Below, in pieces: positions 1-8,234 of a stretch of 64,000 nt of DNA. Position numbers and translations under genes: made by a program. This stretch comes from an uncultured Paracoccaceae bacterium. Lineage in GTDB: Bacteria > Pseudomonadota > Alphaproteobacteria > Rhodobacterales > Rhodobacteraceae. Within the stretch, counting starts at the first letter, position 1. Each line of letters begins with the position of its first letter. The stretch covers positions 1-64,000 of the forward strand of contig CANLEQ010000002.1 in the NCBI GenBank assembly GCA_947489705.1. Reading direction: 5' to 3'. The notes under the pieces were generated by a model. That model was not told the origin of the DNA. It saw only the letters and a list, made by a program, of their open reading frames with translations, and searched no databases.

Positions 1-176
1 CCCTCCAGCATCAGTCGCCTCCAACGATACAGCAGGTTCGGAGCCACGCCATTGCGGCGCGCCACGACCGAGATGCTGGCGTTCTCCTCCAGCGTCTCCT
101 CGACGATCCGCAGCTTCTCGGACGAGGTCCAGAGGCGCCGGCGGCCGCCATCGGTGATGATCTCATAGTCAGACAT
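1..176 (-). mobile_element. IS transposase OrfA fragment (HTH_Tnp_1), cut by window edge
   Basis: The ATG is at 176 and the frame stays open to base 1, giving the first 58 residues of a transposase OrfA. The protein starts MSDYEIITDG, then has an Arg-rich patch and a helix-turn-helix core (SEKLRIVEETL ... SVVARRNGVAPNLLYRWRR). This layout matches the OrfA/TnpA DNA-binding subunit of IS3-family (IS2-group) or IS66-type elements; the fragment is too short to separate them. The rest of the element, including any DDE catalytic subunit, would lie left of the window, so I cannot say whether it is intact. Confidence 0.7.
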
Positions 177-184
177 AAGCACGT

Positions 185-204
185 GCTTAGGGATATCCCT
201 AAGC
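185..204. repeat. Perfect 20-bp palindrome next to the IS fragment
   Basis: GCTTAGGGATATCCCTAAGC is exactly its own reverse complement. It lies 9 bp upstream of the transposase start codon, where the end of the element or an operator for its promoter would be expected. No second copy was noticed elsewhere in the window. Its role as an IS end, target site or operator is inference only. Confidence 0.5.
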
Positions 205-256
205 CTCCATGGTCATGCTCGAGTGTCCGGTCGAAAAGGGGGCCAGTTCAGGCGTG

Positions 257-547
257 CTACATTGCTTCTTCCGCGGCGGCCTCCTTGCAGGCTTCCCTGC
301 CAGCGTAGAACAAGGGAGACCTCGTGCGGAACTCCAGTTCGTCTTGGCTCTGACGATGGTTCTCTTGGCAGGAGCCGCTCTGGCCGCCGCCATCTTCCCG
401 CTGAGTTGATCCGTTATCCGGCTCGGACAAAGCCCAAGCTGCGACGCCAAAGATGACGGAGAGAACAATGACGATGCCGCCGATTTTGTCGGCAAGGGTT
501 CTATCGTCAGCCCTTTTGCGTCTGCCACCGTTGTCGCTCTTCGACAT
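257..547 (-). CDS. Small membrane-anchored hypothetical protein
   Basis: The predicted protein has 96 residues. Residues 1-25 are hydrophilic and basic (SKSDNGGRRKRADD), followed by one predicted membrane segment at about 26-43 (GGIVIVLSVIFGVAAWAL) and a polar, Gln/Glu/Ser-rich tail of about 50 residues. The start was chosen because a GGGAGG ribosome-binding site sits just upstream of the ATG at 547; an upstream in-frame ATG has no such site and lies inside the terminator region. I do not recognise a family. The low-complexity tail makes the 3' half less certain than the N-terminal half. Confidence 0.45.
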   Translation of the reverse strand: MSKSDNGGRRKRADDRTLADKIGGIVIVLSVIFGVAAWALSEPDNGSTQREDGGGQSGSCQENHRQSQDELEFRTRSPLFYAGREACKEAAAEEAM

Positions 548-599
548 CTTCTGCCCTCCCCTCTTTCTCCGAAGATAGGAAGGAGAAGTCGAGCAAGCC

Positions 600-628
600 A
601 AACCCCGCGCGGAGCTCGCGCGGGGTTT
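600..628. terminator. GC-rich hairpin, likely terminator of the metallo-hydrolase gene
   Basis: There is an 11-bp perfect stem (AAACCCCGCGC pairing with GCGCGGGGTTT) around a 7-base loop. It sits 85 bp past the stop of the minus-strand gene ending at 713 and ahead of the start at 547, so it probably insulates the two. The stem ends in A/T runs on both sides, so it could work in either direction. Confidence 0.6.
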
Positions 629-712
629 CAACATTTACCGTCAGGGGCTGGCGCCGCGGCGATCCCTTTCTTCGTCAAGCCATGAATGCTTCAGGGCCGA
701 GACGGCGCGGCG

Positions 713-1501
713 TCACTCCAGCCCCTCGGGATACCACTCGCCCATCCGCACCTCGGTCTCGGACCCGGCCTCGGCAAGCAGCCGCGCGAACTCCTCGGGA
801 TCCTGGGTGCCGCCGTCGCGCCCGCGATAATGGTAGGGATAGACCGTTCCGGGCGAAAGCTCGGCCACCGCATCGGCGGCCTGCGCCGCATCCATGGTGA
901 AGGGCAGGTTCATGCTCACGAAAGCCACGTCGATATCCTCGAGCGCGCGCATCTCGGGCGTACCTTCGGTATCGCCAGAGATATAGATGCGCAGCCCGTC
1001 GATCGTCAGCACATAGCCGTTGTCGCGGCCCTGGGGATGGAATTCGAGCCGCCCCTCGGTGATATTGTAGGCCGGCACCGCCTCGATCGTCATGCCGAGG
1101 GCATCCGTGCTGTCGCCGTTGGCGACCTCCTGGCTCTTCATCTTCAACTCGCTCGGCAGCATGTCGTAGACGATCATGTTGGTGATCATCTGCGTCTTGC
1201 CGACGACGATCTGCGACAGCAGATCCGGCGCGTAATGATCGCCATGCTCGTGCGTGACGAGGATGAGATCGGGATCGGGCGCGTTCTCCCAATCCGCAGG
1301 CTCGCCCACTGGATCGACATAGATGATCCCGGCGGGCGTCTCCATCCAGAAGCTTGCATGGCTCACGGGATGCACGACGATCTCGCCACTCTGCGTGGCG
1401 AAGCTGTCGCCCGAATGCTGTGCCGCGACGGCGGCGCGGGGCAGGATGCTCATCGCGCCGAGCGCCATGCCGGAGGTCAGGATCTGTCTGCGTGTCGTCA
1501 T
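713..1501 (-). CDS. Tat-exported MBL-fold metal-dependent hydrolase
   Basis: The protein has 262 residues. The N-terminus (MTTRRQILTSGMALGAMSIL, processing near AVAA at 24-27) looks like a twin-arginine signal, so a folded metalloenzyme is probably exported to the periplasm. The zinc-binding motif THEHGDH is at residues 83-89 (H84, H86, D88, H89); a later SGDTEGTPE segment supplies the bridging Asp, and HYRG near the C-terminus a further His. This resembles the UPF0173/UlaG-like branch of the metallo-beta-lactamase fold. The substrate is unknown. The start at 1501 was chosen over an upstream in-frame ATG because it places the Arg-Arg motif at the N-terminus and follows a GAGAG site. It is transcribed divergently from proW and ends before the hairpin at 600-628. 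Confidence 0.8.
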   Translation of the reverse strand: MTTRRQILTSGMALGAMSILPRAAVAAQHSGDSFATQSGEIVVHPVSHASFWMETPAGIIYVDPVGEPADWENAPDPDLILVTHEHGDHYAPDLLSQIVVGKTQMITNMIVYDMLPSELKMKSQEVANGDSTDALGMTIEAVPAYNITEGRLEFHPQGRDNGYVLTIDGLRIYISGDTEGTPEMRALEDIDVAFVSMNLPFTMDAAQAADAVAELSPGTVYPYHYRGRDGGTQDPEEFARLLAEAGSETEVRMGEWYPEGLE

Positions 1502-1623
1502 TGGCGGATCTCTCGCTTGTCGGATGCGGTTGCGCAAGAAATAGGGCGGGCGCCCCAATTTCAATGCGATGACCGGGCAGCTTTCCGCTTCCAATCCGGG
1601 GGCGGGCACGGCATGTTGCGTCG

Positions 1624-2517
1624 ATGGAGTGGCTGACCGACACCAAGATTCCCGTGGGCCGCGTGGCAGGCGACGCCTTCGACTGGCTGCAGACCAACGG
1701 GGCGGCTGTCTTCGACAGCATCGCGATCTTCCTCGAAGGTCTCATCGAGTTCCTTCTGGCGCTGTTCCTCTCGCCGCCCGGCATCGGCTGGATCACCGGG
1801 CAGGACGGGTACGTGCCGGCCTATCCGGCCGAATTCCACCCCCTCGTCGTGATCGCCGCCTTCATGGCGCTGAGCTGGTATCTTCAACGCCGCTGGCAGG
1901 TCTGCCTGCTCGTGCTGCTCGGATTCCTCTTCGTGCTCAACCAGGGATATTGGGAGGAAACCAGCGAGAGCCTCACCCTCGTCCTCTCGGCCTGCGTGGT
2001 CTGCATGGGGCTCGGGGTTCCGATCGGCATCGCGGTCGCCCATCGCCCCCGGCTCTATGCCTGGGTACGCCCGGTGCTCGACCTGATGCAGACCCTGCCG
2101 ACGTTCGTCTATCTGATCCCCGCGATCGTGTTCTTCGGCATCGGGATGGTGCCGGGACTGATGGCGACGGTGATCTTCGTGCTGCCGGCCTCGATCCGGC
2201 TCACGCATCTCGGGATCTCGTCCACGCCGCAACCGCTGATCGAGGCGGCGCAGGCCTTCGGCGCGACCCCGCGGCAGCTTCTGTGGAAGATCGAACTGCC
2301 GAGCGCCCTGCCCCAGATCATGGCGGGGCTCAACCAGACCATCATGCTGTCGCTGTCGATGGTGGTGATCGCGGCGCTCGTGGGGGCCGACGGCCTCGGC
2401 GTGCCCGTCGTGCGCGCGCTCAACCAGGTCAACACGTCTCTGGGCTTCGAGAGCGGCTTCGTCATCGTCGTGGTTGCGATCGTCCTCGACCGGATGCTGA
2501 GGGTGCCGGAAAAATGA
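1624..2517 (+). CDS. proW: ProW/ChoW-like quaternary-amine ABC transporter permease
   Basis: This 297-residue inner-membrane permease belongs to the glycine betaine/choline/proline betaine (ProU/Cho) import family. A long N-terminal region precedes about six membrane helices. The binding-protein-dependent transport motif (EAAQAFGATPRQLLWKIELP, about residues 210-229) is the cytoplasmic loop that contacts the ATPase. The frame overlaps the next gene by ATGA. No good Shine-Dalgarno is visible before the ATG at 1624, so the start is tentative. The usual operon order is binding protein, permease, ATPase; here no binding-protein gene lies upstream (the neighbour is divergent) or downstream, so it must be encoded elsewhere or be absent. 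Confidence 0.85.
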   Translation: MEWLTDTKIPVGRVAGDAFDWLQTNGAAVFDSIAIFLEGLIEFLLALFLSPPGIGWITGQDGYVPAYPAEFHPLVVIAAFMALSWYLQRRWQVCLLVLLGFLFVLNQGYWEETSESLTLVLSACVVCMGLGVPIGIAVAHRPRLYAWVRPVLDLMQTLPTFVYLIPAIVFFGIGMVPGLMATVIFVLPASIRLTHLGISSTPQPLIEAAQAFGATPRQLLWKIELPSALPQIMAGLNQTIMLSLSMVVIAALVGADGLGVPVVRALNQVNTSLGFESGFVIVVVAIVLDRMLRVPEK

Positions 2518-2918
2518 AGATCGAAGGCGCCTGCCATTGCCGCGCGGTCCGCTTCGCCGCGACCCTGCCCGACGGGTTCGCCTCCGCGCGGCGCTGCAAC
2601 TGCTCGTTCTGCGCGATGCGCGGCGCCGTCGCGGTCAGCACACCGCTCGACGCGTTCGAGATCACGCACGGCGCCGAGGATCTCACGCTCTACACCTTCA
2701 ATACCGGCACGGCGCAGCATTACTTCTGCCGTCATTGCGGCATCTATACCCATCACCGCCGCCGCTCGGACCCGAGCGAATTCGGCATCAACCTCGCCTG
2801 CATCGCGGATCAGTCGCCGTTTCTGCCCCATGTCGACGTCACCGACGGTCGCAACCATACCTCCGACGGCGCGCCACCCCGCATCGCCGGCATCCTGCGC
2901 TACGAGGGTACGCCATGA
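2514..2918 (+). CDS. GFA-family (CENP-V/Mss4-fold) zinc protein
   Basis: The 134-residue protein shows the family's cysteine pattern: GACHCRAVRF at residues 6-14, RRCNCSFC near 26-33 and YFCRHCGIYTHH in the middle. These cysteines bind a structural and a second zinc. The family is named after glutathione-dependent formaldehyde-activating enzyme, but most members have no proven activity. It is translationally coupled on both sides by ATGA overlaps with proW and proV, so it is a true member of this operon. Its insertion between a permease and its ATPase is unusual. A link to demethylation of betaine or choline, which releases formaldehyde, is an attractive but untested inference. Confidence 0.85.
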   Translation: MKIEGACHCRAVRFAATLPDGFASARRCNCSFCAMRGAVAVSTPLDAFEITHGAEDLTLYTFNTGTAQHYFCRHCGIYTHHRRRSDPSEFGINLACIADQSPFLPHVDVTDGRNHTSDGAPPRIAGILRYEGTP

Positions 2919-3946
2919 CCGACACGGCCGTGGTCTTCGACAAGGTGTCGATCGTCTTCGGCGACGATCCGGAATCGGCCCTGCCGATGATGGATGCCGG
3001 TCGCGATCGTGGCACGATCGAGCGCGAGACGGGTCAGGTTCTCGGCGTGCACGATTGCGACCTGAGCGTTCCCGAAGGCGAGATCCTGGTCCTCATGGGG
3101 CTCTCGGGAAGCGGCAAGTCAACGCTTCTGCGCGCCGTGAACGGCCTCAACCACGTGGTGCGCGGCGACGTGTCGATCCGCCAGGGCGACCGCATGGTCA
3201 GCGTGACGCAGGCCAAGCGCCGCAAGCTGCGGCAGCTCCGGCTCGACGACGTGTCGATGGTGTTCCAGCAATTCGGCCTCCTGCCCTGGCGCAGCGTGGC
3301 CGAGAATGTGGGCCTCGGCCTGGAACTCGGCGGGCTTTCCAAGGCGAAGCGGCGCGAGAAGGTCCTTCACCAGCTCGACCTCGTGGGGCTGGCGGATTGG
3401 GCGGATCGCAAGGTCGGCGACCTCTCGGGCGGCATGCAGCAACGCGTGGGTCTCGCGCGGGCCTTTGCGACCGACGCGCCGATCCTGCTGATGGACGAGC
3501 CGTTCTCTGCCCTCGATCCGCTGATCCGCACGCGGTTGCAGGACGAATTGCTGGACCTTCAGAAACGCCTGAACCGCACCATCGTTTTCGTCAGCCACGA
3601 TCTTGACGAAGCGTTCAAGCTCGGCGACCGGATCGCCATCATGGAAGGCGGGCGGATCGTCCAGCATGGCACCCCTCGAGACATTTATCAGGCACCGGCA
3701 AGCGATTACGTGGCGAACTTCGTCGCACACATGAACCCGCTCGGCGTGCTTCGGGCACGTGACGTGATGCATCCCATGGCGGATGAGGAGTGGCCGGACC
3801 GGATCGACCCCAATGCCGATATCGGCGCCGTGATGCAGGCACTGGGGCAAAGCCGCACGGCCCTGAGTGTCGTCGAGGATGACAGGGTCATCGGTCAGAT
3901 CACGCGGCAATCGGTGCTCGATCGCCTGATCGATCCCAGGGGCTGA
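2915..3946 (+). CDS. proV: ProV/ChoV-like quaternary-amine ABC transporter ATPase
   Basis: The 343-residue cytoplasmic ATPase has an N-terminal extension of about 40 residues typical of ProV/ChoV, Walker A GLSGSGKS (62-69), signature LSGGMQQRV (about 170), Walker B LLMDEPFSALD (about 192-202) and the switch His in FVSHD. The C-terminal 60 residues (from about DVMHPMAD) form a CBS-like module, which in ProU/OpuA homologues senses ionic strength. The ATG at 2915 overlaps the GFA stop. It should energise the permease at 1624-2517; import of choline, betaine or a related osmolyte is the family role. Confidence 0.88.
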   Translation: MTDTAVVFDKVSIVFGDDPESALPMMDAGRDRGTIERETGQVLGVHDCDLSVPEGEILVLMGLSGSGKSTLLRAVNGLNHVVRGDVSIRQGDRMVSVTQAKRRKLRQLRLDDVSMVFQQFGLLPWRSVAENVGLGLELGGLSKAKRREKVLHQLDLVGLADWADRKVGDLSGGMQQRVGLARAFATDAPILLMDEPFSALDPLIRTRLQDELLDLQKRLNRTIVFVSHDLDEAFKLGDRIAIMEGGRIVQHGTPRDIYQAPASDYVANFVAHMNPLGVLRARDVMHPMADEEWPDRIDPNADIGAVMQALGQSRTALSVVEDDRVIGQITRQSVLDRLIDPRG

Positions 3947-4033
3947 ACCCGCGCGGCCCGGTGCCTCACCACGTCCTTCGCCTTCGCCGGCGATCCGCCA
4001 GAGCGGTCCCGCCTGACTGCGGTATATCCCCGC

Positions 4034-5359
4034 TCAGGCCGTGATCGGCTTTTGCATCAACGGCAGGACCTGCGCCATTTCGGGGCCCTTCGGCAATCCG
4101 GTCACCGCGAGGCGCAGCGGCATGAAGAGCGCCTTGCCCTTGCGCCCCGTCGCCTCCTTGACGGCATTCGTCCATTCCGCCCACGTGTCCGGCCCGTAGG
4201 GATAAGCCGGCAGCATCTCCAGCGCATGGCTCACGAATTCGCGGTCCTCCTCGGCCACCACGACCGGCGTCACACCGTCGTGGAAGATCGCCCACCAACG
4301 CACCATGTCGCCGCGCGTCTCGATATTCTCGCGCACGACCTCCCAGAAATCCCGGGCGATCTCCTTCGGCACGCCGAGCACGTCGATATCGGTCTCGACC
4401 GCCTCGAAGGGTTTGGCCGCCAGCACCCGCGCCGTCATCGGCTTGAGATCCTCCGGGTCGAACTTGGTCGGGGCGGCCCCGAACCGCGTCACGTCGAACC
4501 CCGCGACGAGTTCGTCGGGGCAGATCCGAAGCTCGACCGGATCCGACGATCCCAGCCGCGCCATCAGCGACAGGATCGCCATCCGCTCGATCCCCGCATC
4601 GCGCAAATCCCTCAGCGACAACGTCCCGAGCCGTTTCGACAGGGCCTCTCCCTGCGGACCTGTCAGGAGGGAGTGATGCGCGAAGGTCGGATGGTCGTGC
4701 CCGAGCGCCGCCATGATCTGGATCTGCGTCGCGGTATTGGTCACGTGGTCACTGCCCCGCACGACATCGGTGACACCCATCTCGGTATCGTCCACCACCG
4801 AGGCCAGGGTATAGAGAACCTGGCCGTCGCCCCGGATCAGCACCGGGTCGCTGACGCTGGCCGCGTCGATCGAGATGTCGCCGAGGATGCGGTCCTGCCA
4901 TTCGATCCGCTCGTGATCGAGCTTGAAGCGCCAATGCCCCGGCCCGCGTTCCTCGCGCAGCCGCGCTCTGTCGGCGTCGGCGAGATCGAGTGCCGCGCGG
5001 TCATAGACCGGCGGGCGTCCCATGTTGAGCTGTTTCTTGCGCTTGAGATCGAGCTCGGTCGGTGTCTCGAACGCCTCGTAGAACCGACCCTTCGCGCGCA
5101 GCTCGTCTGCGGCCTGCGCATAGAGGTCGAGCCGGCGCGACTGACGCTCCACGCGGTCCCAGCCGAGGCCGAGCCATTCGAGATCCTCCATGATCGCGTC
5201 CGCATATTCGTCGGTGGAACGGACCGGATCGGTATCGTCGAGCCGCAGAATGAACGTGCCGCCTGCCTTCTGGGCGATCAGCCAGTTGAAAAGCGCCGTA
5301 CGTAGATTGCCGATGTGCAGATATCCTGTCGGCGACGGGGCAAAACGGGTCGTTGTCAT
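4034..5359 (-). CDS. gltX: Glutamate--tRNA ligase (441-residue form)
   Basis: This class I aminoacyl-tRNA synthetase charges tRNA with glutamate. The class signature HIGN is at residues 15-18 after RFAPSPTGYL, and the second signature appears as ALSKRLG about 60% along the protein. The C-terminal part is the alpha-helical anticodon-binding domain. Alphaproteobacteria often carry two GltX paralogues, one of which serves Glu-tRNA(Gln) formation; the KMSKS-type motif here is the shortened SKRLG form, but I cannot tell which paralogue this is. The gatA/gatC genes 5 kb away use the mischarged product. It is divergent from the kinase gene at 5489. Confidence 0.92.
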   Translation of the reverse strand: MTTTRFAPSPTGYLHIGNLRTALFNWLIAQKAGGTFILRLDDTDPVRSTDEYADAIMEDLEWLGLGWDRVERQSRRLDLYAQAADELRAKGRFYEAFETPTELDLKRKKQLNMGRPPVYDRAALDLADADRARLREERGPGHWRFKLDHERIEWQDRILGDISIDAASVSDPVLIRGDGQVLYTLASVVDDTEMGVTDVVRGSDHVTNTATQIQIMAALGHDHPTFAHHSLLTGPQGEALSKRLGTLSLRDLRDAGIERMAILSLMARLGSSDPVELRICPDELVAGFDVTRFGAAPTKFDPEDLKPMTARVLAAKPFEAVETDIDVLGVPKEIARDFWEVVRENIETRGDMVRWWAIFHDGVTPVVVAEEDREFVSHALEMLPAYPYGPDTWAEWTNAVKEATGRKGKALFMPLRLAVTGLPKGPEMAQVLPLMQKPITA

Positions 5360-5488
5360 GACGCTTTCTCCTTCCCGCGCGCTATCTCACAACCGCGGGA
5401 TATTGTCTAGAAATACGGACAGCTCCCCTTGCACACGAACGCAAGCGATCCATCCTGAGCAGGATTCGCACCGATCCGAAAGACCCTC

Positions 5489-6439
5489 ATGCGCGCCCAT
5501 ATCCTCACGATTACGTTGAACCCCACGGTGGATTTCTCCACCGCCACGCCCAGCGTCGTGCCTGAATTGAAGCTGCGCTGCTCCGACCCGCAGATCGATC
5601 CCGGAGGCGGCGGCATCAACGTCGCCCGCGCGATCCGGCTGCTCGGCGGTCAGGCCGTGGCGCTCATCGCGATCGGCGGCGGAACGGGGGCGCAGTTGCT
5701 CCAGCGTCTGGCCCATGAAGGCGTGGCCACCGTGGCGTTCCAGGGCCCGGGCGAGACGCGACAATCCATCTCGGTCATCGACGAGAGCACGGGCGGGCAA
5801 TACCGCTTCGTCATGCCCGGACCGCAATGGCACGAGGGCGACGTTGGACGCGCGCTCAATTCCATCGATCAGGCGACGGGCGACGATACGCTGGTGGTCC
5901 TGTCGGGATCGCAGCCGCCGGGCGTCGCCAAGGACTTTCCGTCGATCCTGGCCGATCACGTCGGCGACCGCGGGGCGCGGCTGATCGTCGACACGTCGGG
6001 CCCCGCGCTGCACCACCTGGTGGAAAAGCCGCATTCGTCGCTCCACCTGCTGAGGATGGACGATGCCGAGGCCGAAGAGCTTGCCGGACGGGCCCTGTCC
6101 AGCGTGGAGGATACCGACGCCTTCTGTCGCGAGTTGATCGCGCGCGGCGTCGCCCGGTCGATCATCGTGGCGCGCGGGGCCGACGGCTCGGTCCTCTCCA
6201 CGCCCGACGGATCGTGGCATTCGGTCGGCGCCCCCGTTGAGGTCCGCTCCAAGGTCGGTGCCGGCGACAGCTTCGTTGGCGCCTACACGCTCGGCCTCGC
6301 CGAGGATCGCGACCCCGGCGAATGCCTGCGCTTCGCGGTGGCGGCCGCCTCGAACGCCGTGATGACCGATGCCACGCGGCTCTGTGACCGCGAGACCACC
6401 GACGCGCTCATGCGCGACTGCACGTTGCGCAAACTGTGA
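5489..6439 (+). CDS. PfkB-family sugar(-phosphate) kinase, 1-phosphofructokinase-like
   Basis: The 316-residue protein begins ILTITLNPTVDFST, the N-terminal signature of 1-phosphofructokinase, 6-phosphofructokinase II and tagatose-6-phosphate kinase. DPGGGGINVARA is the substrate loop and GAGDSFVGA (about 257-265) carries the catalytic Asp. It therefore phosphorylates a sugar phosphate using ATP. No fructose PTS genes flank it, so a role like PfkB (phosphofructokinase-2) is as likely as FruK. The gene overlaps the next one by GTGA, so the two are probably co-translated. Confidence 0.82.
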   Translation: MRAHILTITLNPTVDFSTATPSVVPELKLRCSDPQIDPGGGGINVARAIRLLGGQAVALIAIGGGTGAQLLQRLAHEGVATVAFQGPGETRQSISVIDESTGGQYRFVMPGPQWHEGDVGRALNSIDQATGDDTLVVLSGSQPPGVAKDFPSILADHVGDRGARLIVDTSGPALHHLVEKPHSSLHLLRMDDAEAEELAGRALSSVEDTDAFCRELIARGVARSIIVARGADGSVLSTPDGSWHSVGAPVEVRSKVGAGDSFVGAYTLGLAEDRDPGECLRFAVAAASNAVMTDATRLCDRETTDALMRDCTLRKL

Positions 6440-6846
6440 CGAGCGAGTGGAACGAGGTAACCCCGCCGGATCTCGACGATCTTGAACGGATGGCACGCGA
6501 GGCGATGGCCGCATTGCCGCCGGATTTCGCGGGCCCCGCGGGCGCGGTCGCCCTGCGGGTGGTGGATTTCGCCTCCGACGAGATCCTCGACGACATGCAG
6601 ATCGACGATCCCTATGCGCTCACGGGGCTTTATGACGGCATTCCGATGACGCAGAAGTCTGTGCTCGACCAGCCGATGGGGCCGGACACGATCTGGCTCT
6701 TCCGGCGGCCGATTCTCGACGAATGGATCGGGCGGGGCGATATCGCGCTTGGGGATCTGGTGGCGCATGTCATGGTTCACGAACTGGCGCATCATTTCGG
6801 CTGGTCCGACGACGACATCGCCAGGATCGACCAATGGTGGACCTGA
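6436..6846 (+). CDS. Small zincin metallopeptidase-family protein
   Basis: This protein of 136 residues starts with GTG (6436), overlapping the kinase stop. The motif HELAHHFG has H115, E116 and H119, the HExxH metal site of the metallopeptidase family of about 130 residues common in actinobacteria and alphaproteobacteria (COG3824 type). The N-terminal half is acidic. No signal peptide is visible, so it is probably cytoplasmic. Proteolytic activity has not been generally shown for this family, and the third metal ligand is not obvious. Confidence 0.78.
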   Translation: MTSEWNEVTPPDLDDLERMAREAMAALPPDFAGPAGAVALRVVDFASDEILDDMQIDDPYALTGLYDGIPMTQKSVLDQPMGPDTIWLFRRPILDEWIGRGDIALGDLVAHVMVHELAHHFGWSDDDIARIDQWWT

Positions 6847-6918
6847 TCCGCGAACCCGGCCGGTCGAACCGAATGTCGAGCGACGGAAAGACGATGGCCT
6901 ATAATAGGAGTGCGCCGC

Positions 6919-7881
6919 ATGTCCGGAACCGGCTCAAAGGGTGACGACGGATCATCCGGAAAATCCACCGTCATGGCCGCACTGTTCGCCAATCTGGGGA
7001 TCGCGGTCGCCAAATTCGTCGGCGCGGCCCTGTCGGGTTCGGCGGCCATGATGGCGGAAGGGATCCACTCCGTGGTGGATACCGGCAACCAGGGGTTTCT
7101 GCTTCTCGGGATGAAGCGCGCGAAGAAGCCCGCGGACGAGAAGCACCCCTTCGGATATGGCGGCGAGATCTTTTTCTATGCCTTCATCGTCGCGGTATCC
7201 CTCTTTTCGCTCGGATCGGGCCTGTCGATCTACGAGGGCGTGCACTCTATCCTCTCGCCGCCCTCGGAGGGCGAAAGCGCATTCCCGTGGATCGCCTTCA
7301 CGGTGCTGGTCATCGCCCTGGCCTTCGAGGGGAACGCACTGCGCATCGCCATCCGCGAGTTCCGCTCGGTGCGCAAGAACCGTGGCCTGATCCGCGATCT
7401 GAAGGACATGAAGGACCCCGCGATCTTCGTGGTGATGGCGGAGGACAGTGCCGCCTGTACCGGGTTGATCGTCGCGATGATCGGCCTGACCATGGCCTAT
7501 CTCACGGGCAGCCATATCTGGGATGCGAGCGCATCAATCGGGATCGGGATCATCCTCGGCTGCGTGGCCGTCCTGCTGGCGATCGAGGTCAAGGGCCTCC
7601 TCGTGGGCGAGGCGACTGATCCCGACATCATCGGCGAGGTCCATGCCGCGGTGGCCGGGATCGACGAGATCAAGACCGTCAACGATATCCGGACCATGCA
7701 TCTCGGCCCGCACGACGTTCTGATGACCATGTCCCTCGATTTCCGCGACGGGGTGAAATCCGAGGAGATCGAGGCCATCGTCACCCGCATCGAGGGCCGG
7801 ACCCGAGGTAAACATCCCGACATTAAGAAGATGTTCATCGAGGTTCAGGCGCGCGGCGATCACGCGCGGGGCTTCGGCTAG
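6919..7881 (+). CDS. Cation diffusion facilitator family transporter
   Basis: The 320-residue protein has four to six membrane helices with the metal-site motif HSVVD (H50 to D54) in helix 2 and a second Asp in AEDSAACTG in helix 5, followed by a C-terminal cytoplasmic domain from about residue 230. It probably exports a divalent metal (Zn, Fe, Mn or Co) by proton antiport; the ion cannot be read from the sequence. The ATG at 6919 was preferred over a GTG three codons upstream because GGAG lies 8 bases before it. It ends at a bidirectional terminator shared with rpmG. Confidence 0.87.
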   Translation: MSGTGSKGDDGSSGKSTVMAALFANLGIAVAKFVGAALSGSAAMMAEGIHSVVDTGNQGFLLLGMKRAKKPADEKHPFGYGGEIFFYAFIVAVSLFSLGSGLSIYEGVHSILSPPSEGESAFPWIAFTVLVIALAFEGNALRIAIREFRSVRKNRGLIRDLKDMKDPAIFVVMAEDSAACTGLIVAMIGLTMAYLTGSHIWDASASIGIGIILGCVAVLLAIEVKGLLVGEATDPDIIGEVHAAVAGIDEIKTVNDIRTMHLGPHDVLMTMSLDFRDGVKSEEIEAIVTRIEGRTRGKHPDIKKMFIEVQARGDHARGFG

Positions 7882-7903
7882 ACGGCTCCCGGGCCCCGCA
7901 ACG

Positions 7904-7935
7904 CAAAACGCCGCCCCGGCGGGGGCGGCGTCTTC
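7904..7935. terminator. Bidirectional terminator between the CDF gene and rpmG
   Basis: A 10-bp stem (ACGCCGCCCC at 7908-7917 pairing with GGGGCGGCGT at 7922-7931) with a 4-base loop, preceded by AAAA and followed by CTTC. It lies between two convergent genes and can serve both. Confidence 0.75.
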
Positions 7936-7962
7936 AGGTCAGGCCGGCAGAGGGCATCGCCC

Positions 7963-8130
7963 CTACTTGATCTTGCCTTCCTTGTATTCGACATGCTTGC
8001 GCGCGATGGGGTCGAACTTGCGGATCGACATCTTCTCGGTCATCGTGCGCGCGTTTTTCTTGGTCACGTAGAAGTGGCCGGTATCCGCCGTCGAGTTGAG
8101 ACGGATCTTGATGGTGGTCGGCTTTGCCAT
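7963..8130 (-). CDS. rpmG: 50S ribosomal protein L33
   Basis: The protein has 55 residues, the normal L33 length. It starts [20 protein letters not shown] and contains [10 protein letters not shown] and [15 protein letters not shown], the conserved L33 core. It is the Cys-less (zinc-independent) form. A GGAGAG ribosome-binding site precedes the ATG at 8130. It lies directly downstream of RNase P RNA on the same strand. Confidence 0.96.
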   Translation of the reverse strand: MAKPTTIKIRLNSTADTGHFYVTKKNARTMTEKMSIRKFDPIARKHVEYKEGKIK

Positions 8131-8234
8131 GGTCTCTCTCCTCGACCCGGGGCCCGGGCGGTTTGGAATGTCTGGACTGAACGCGTCTTTTACGCGCCCG
8201 GCCGCGATAGTCAACCTGTCCGGTCGAAGTATAT

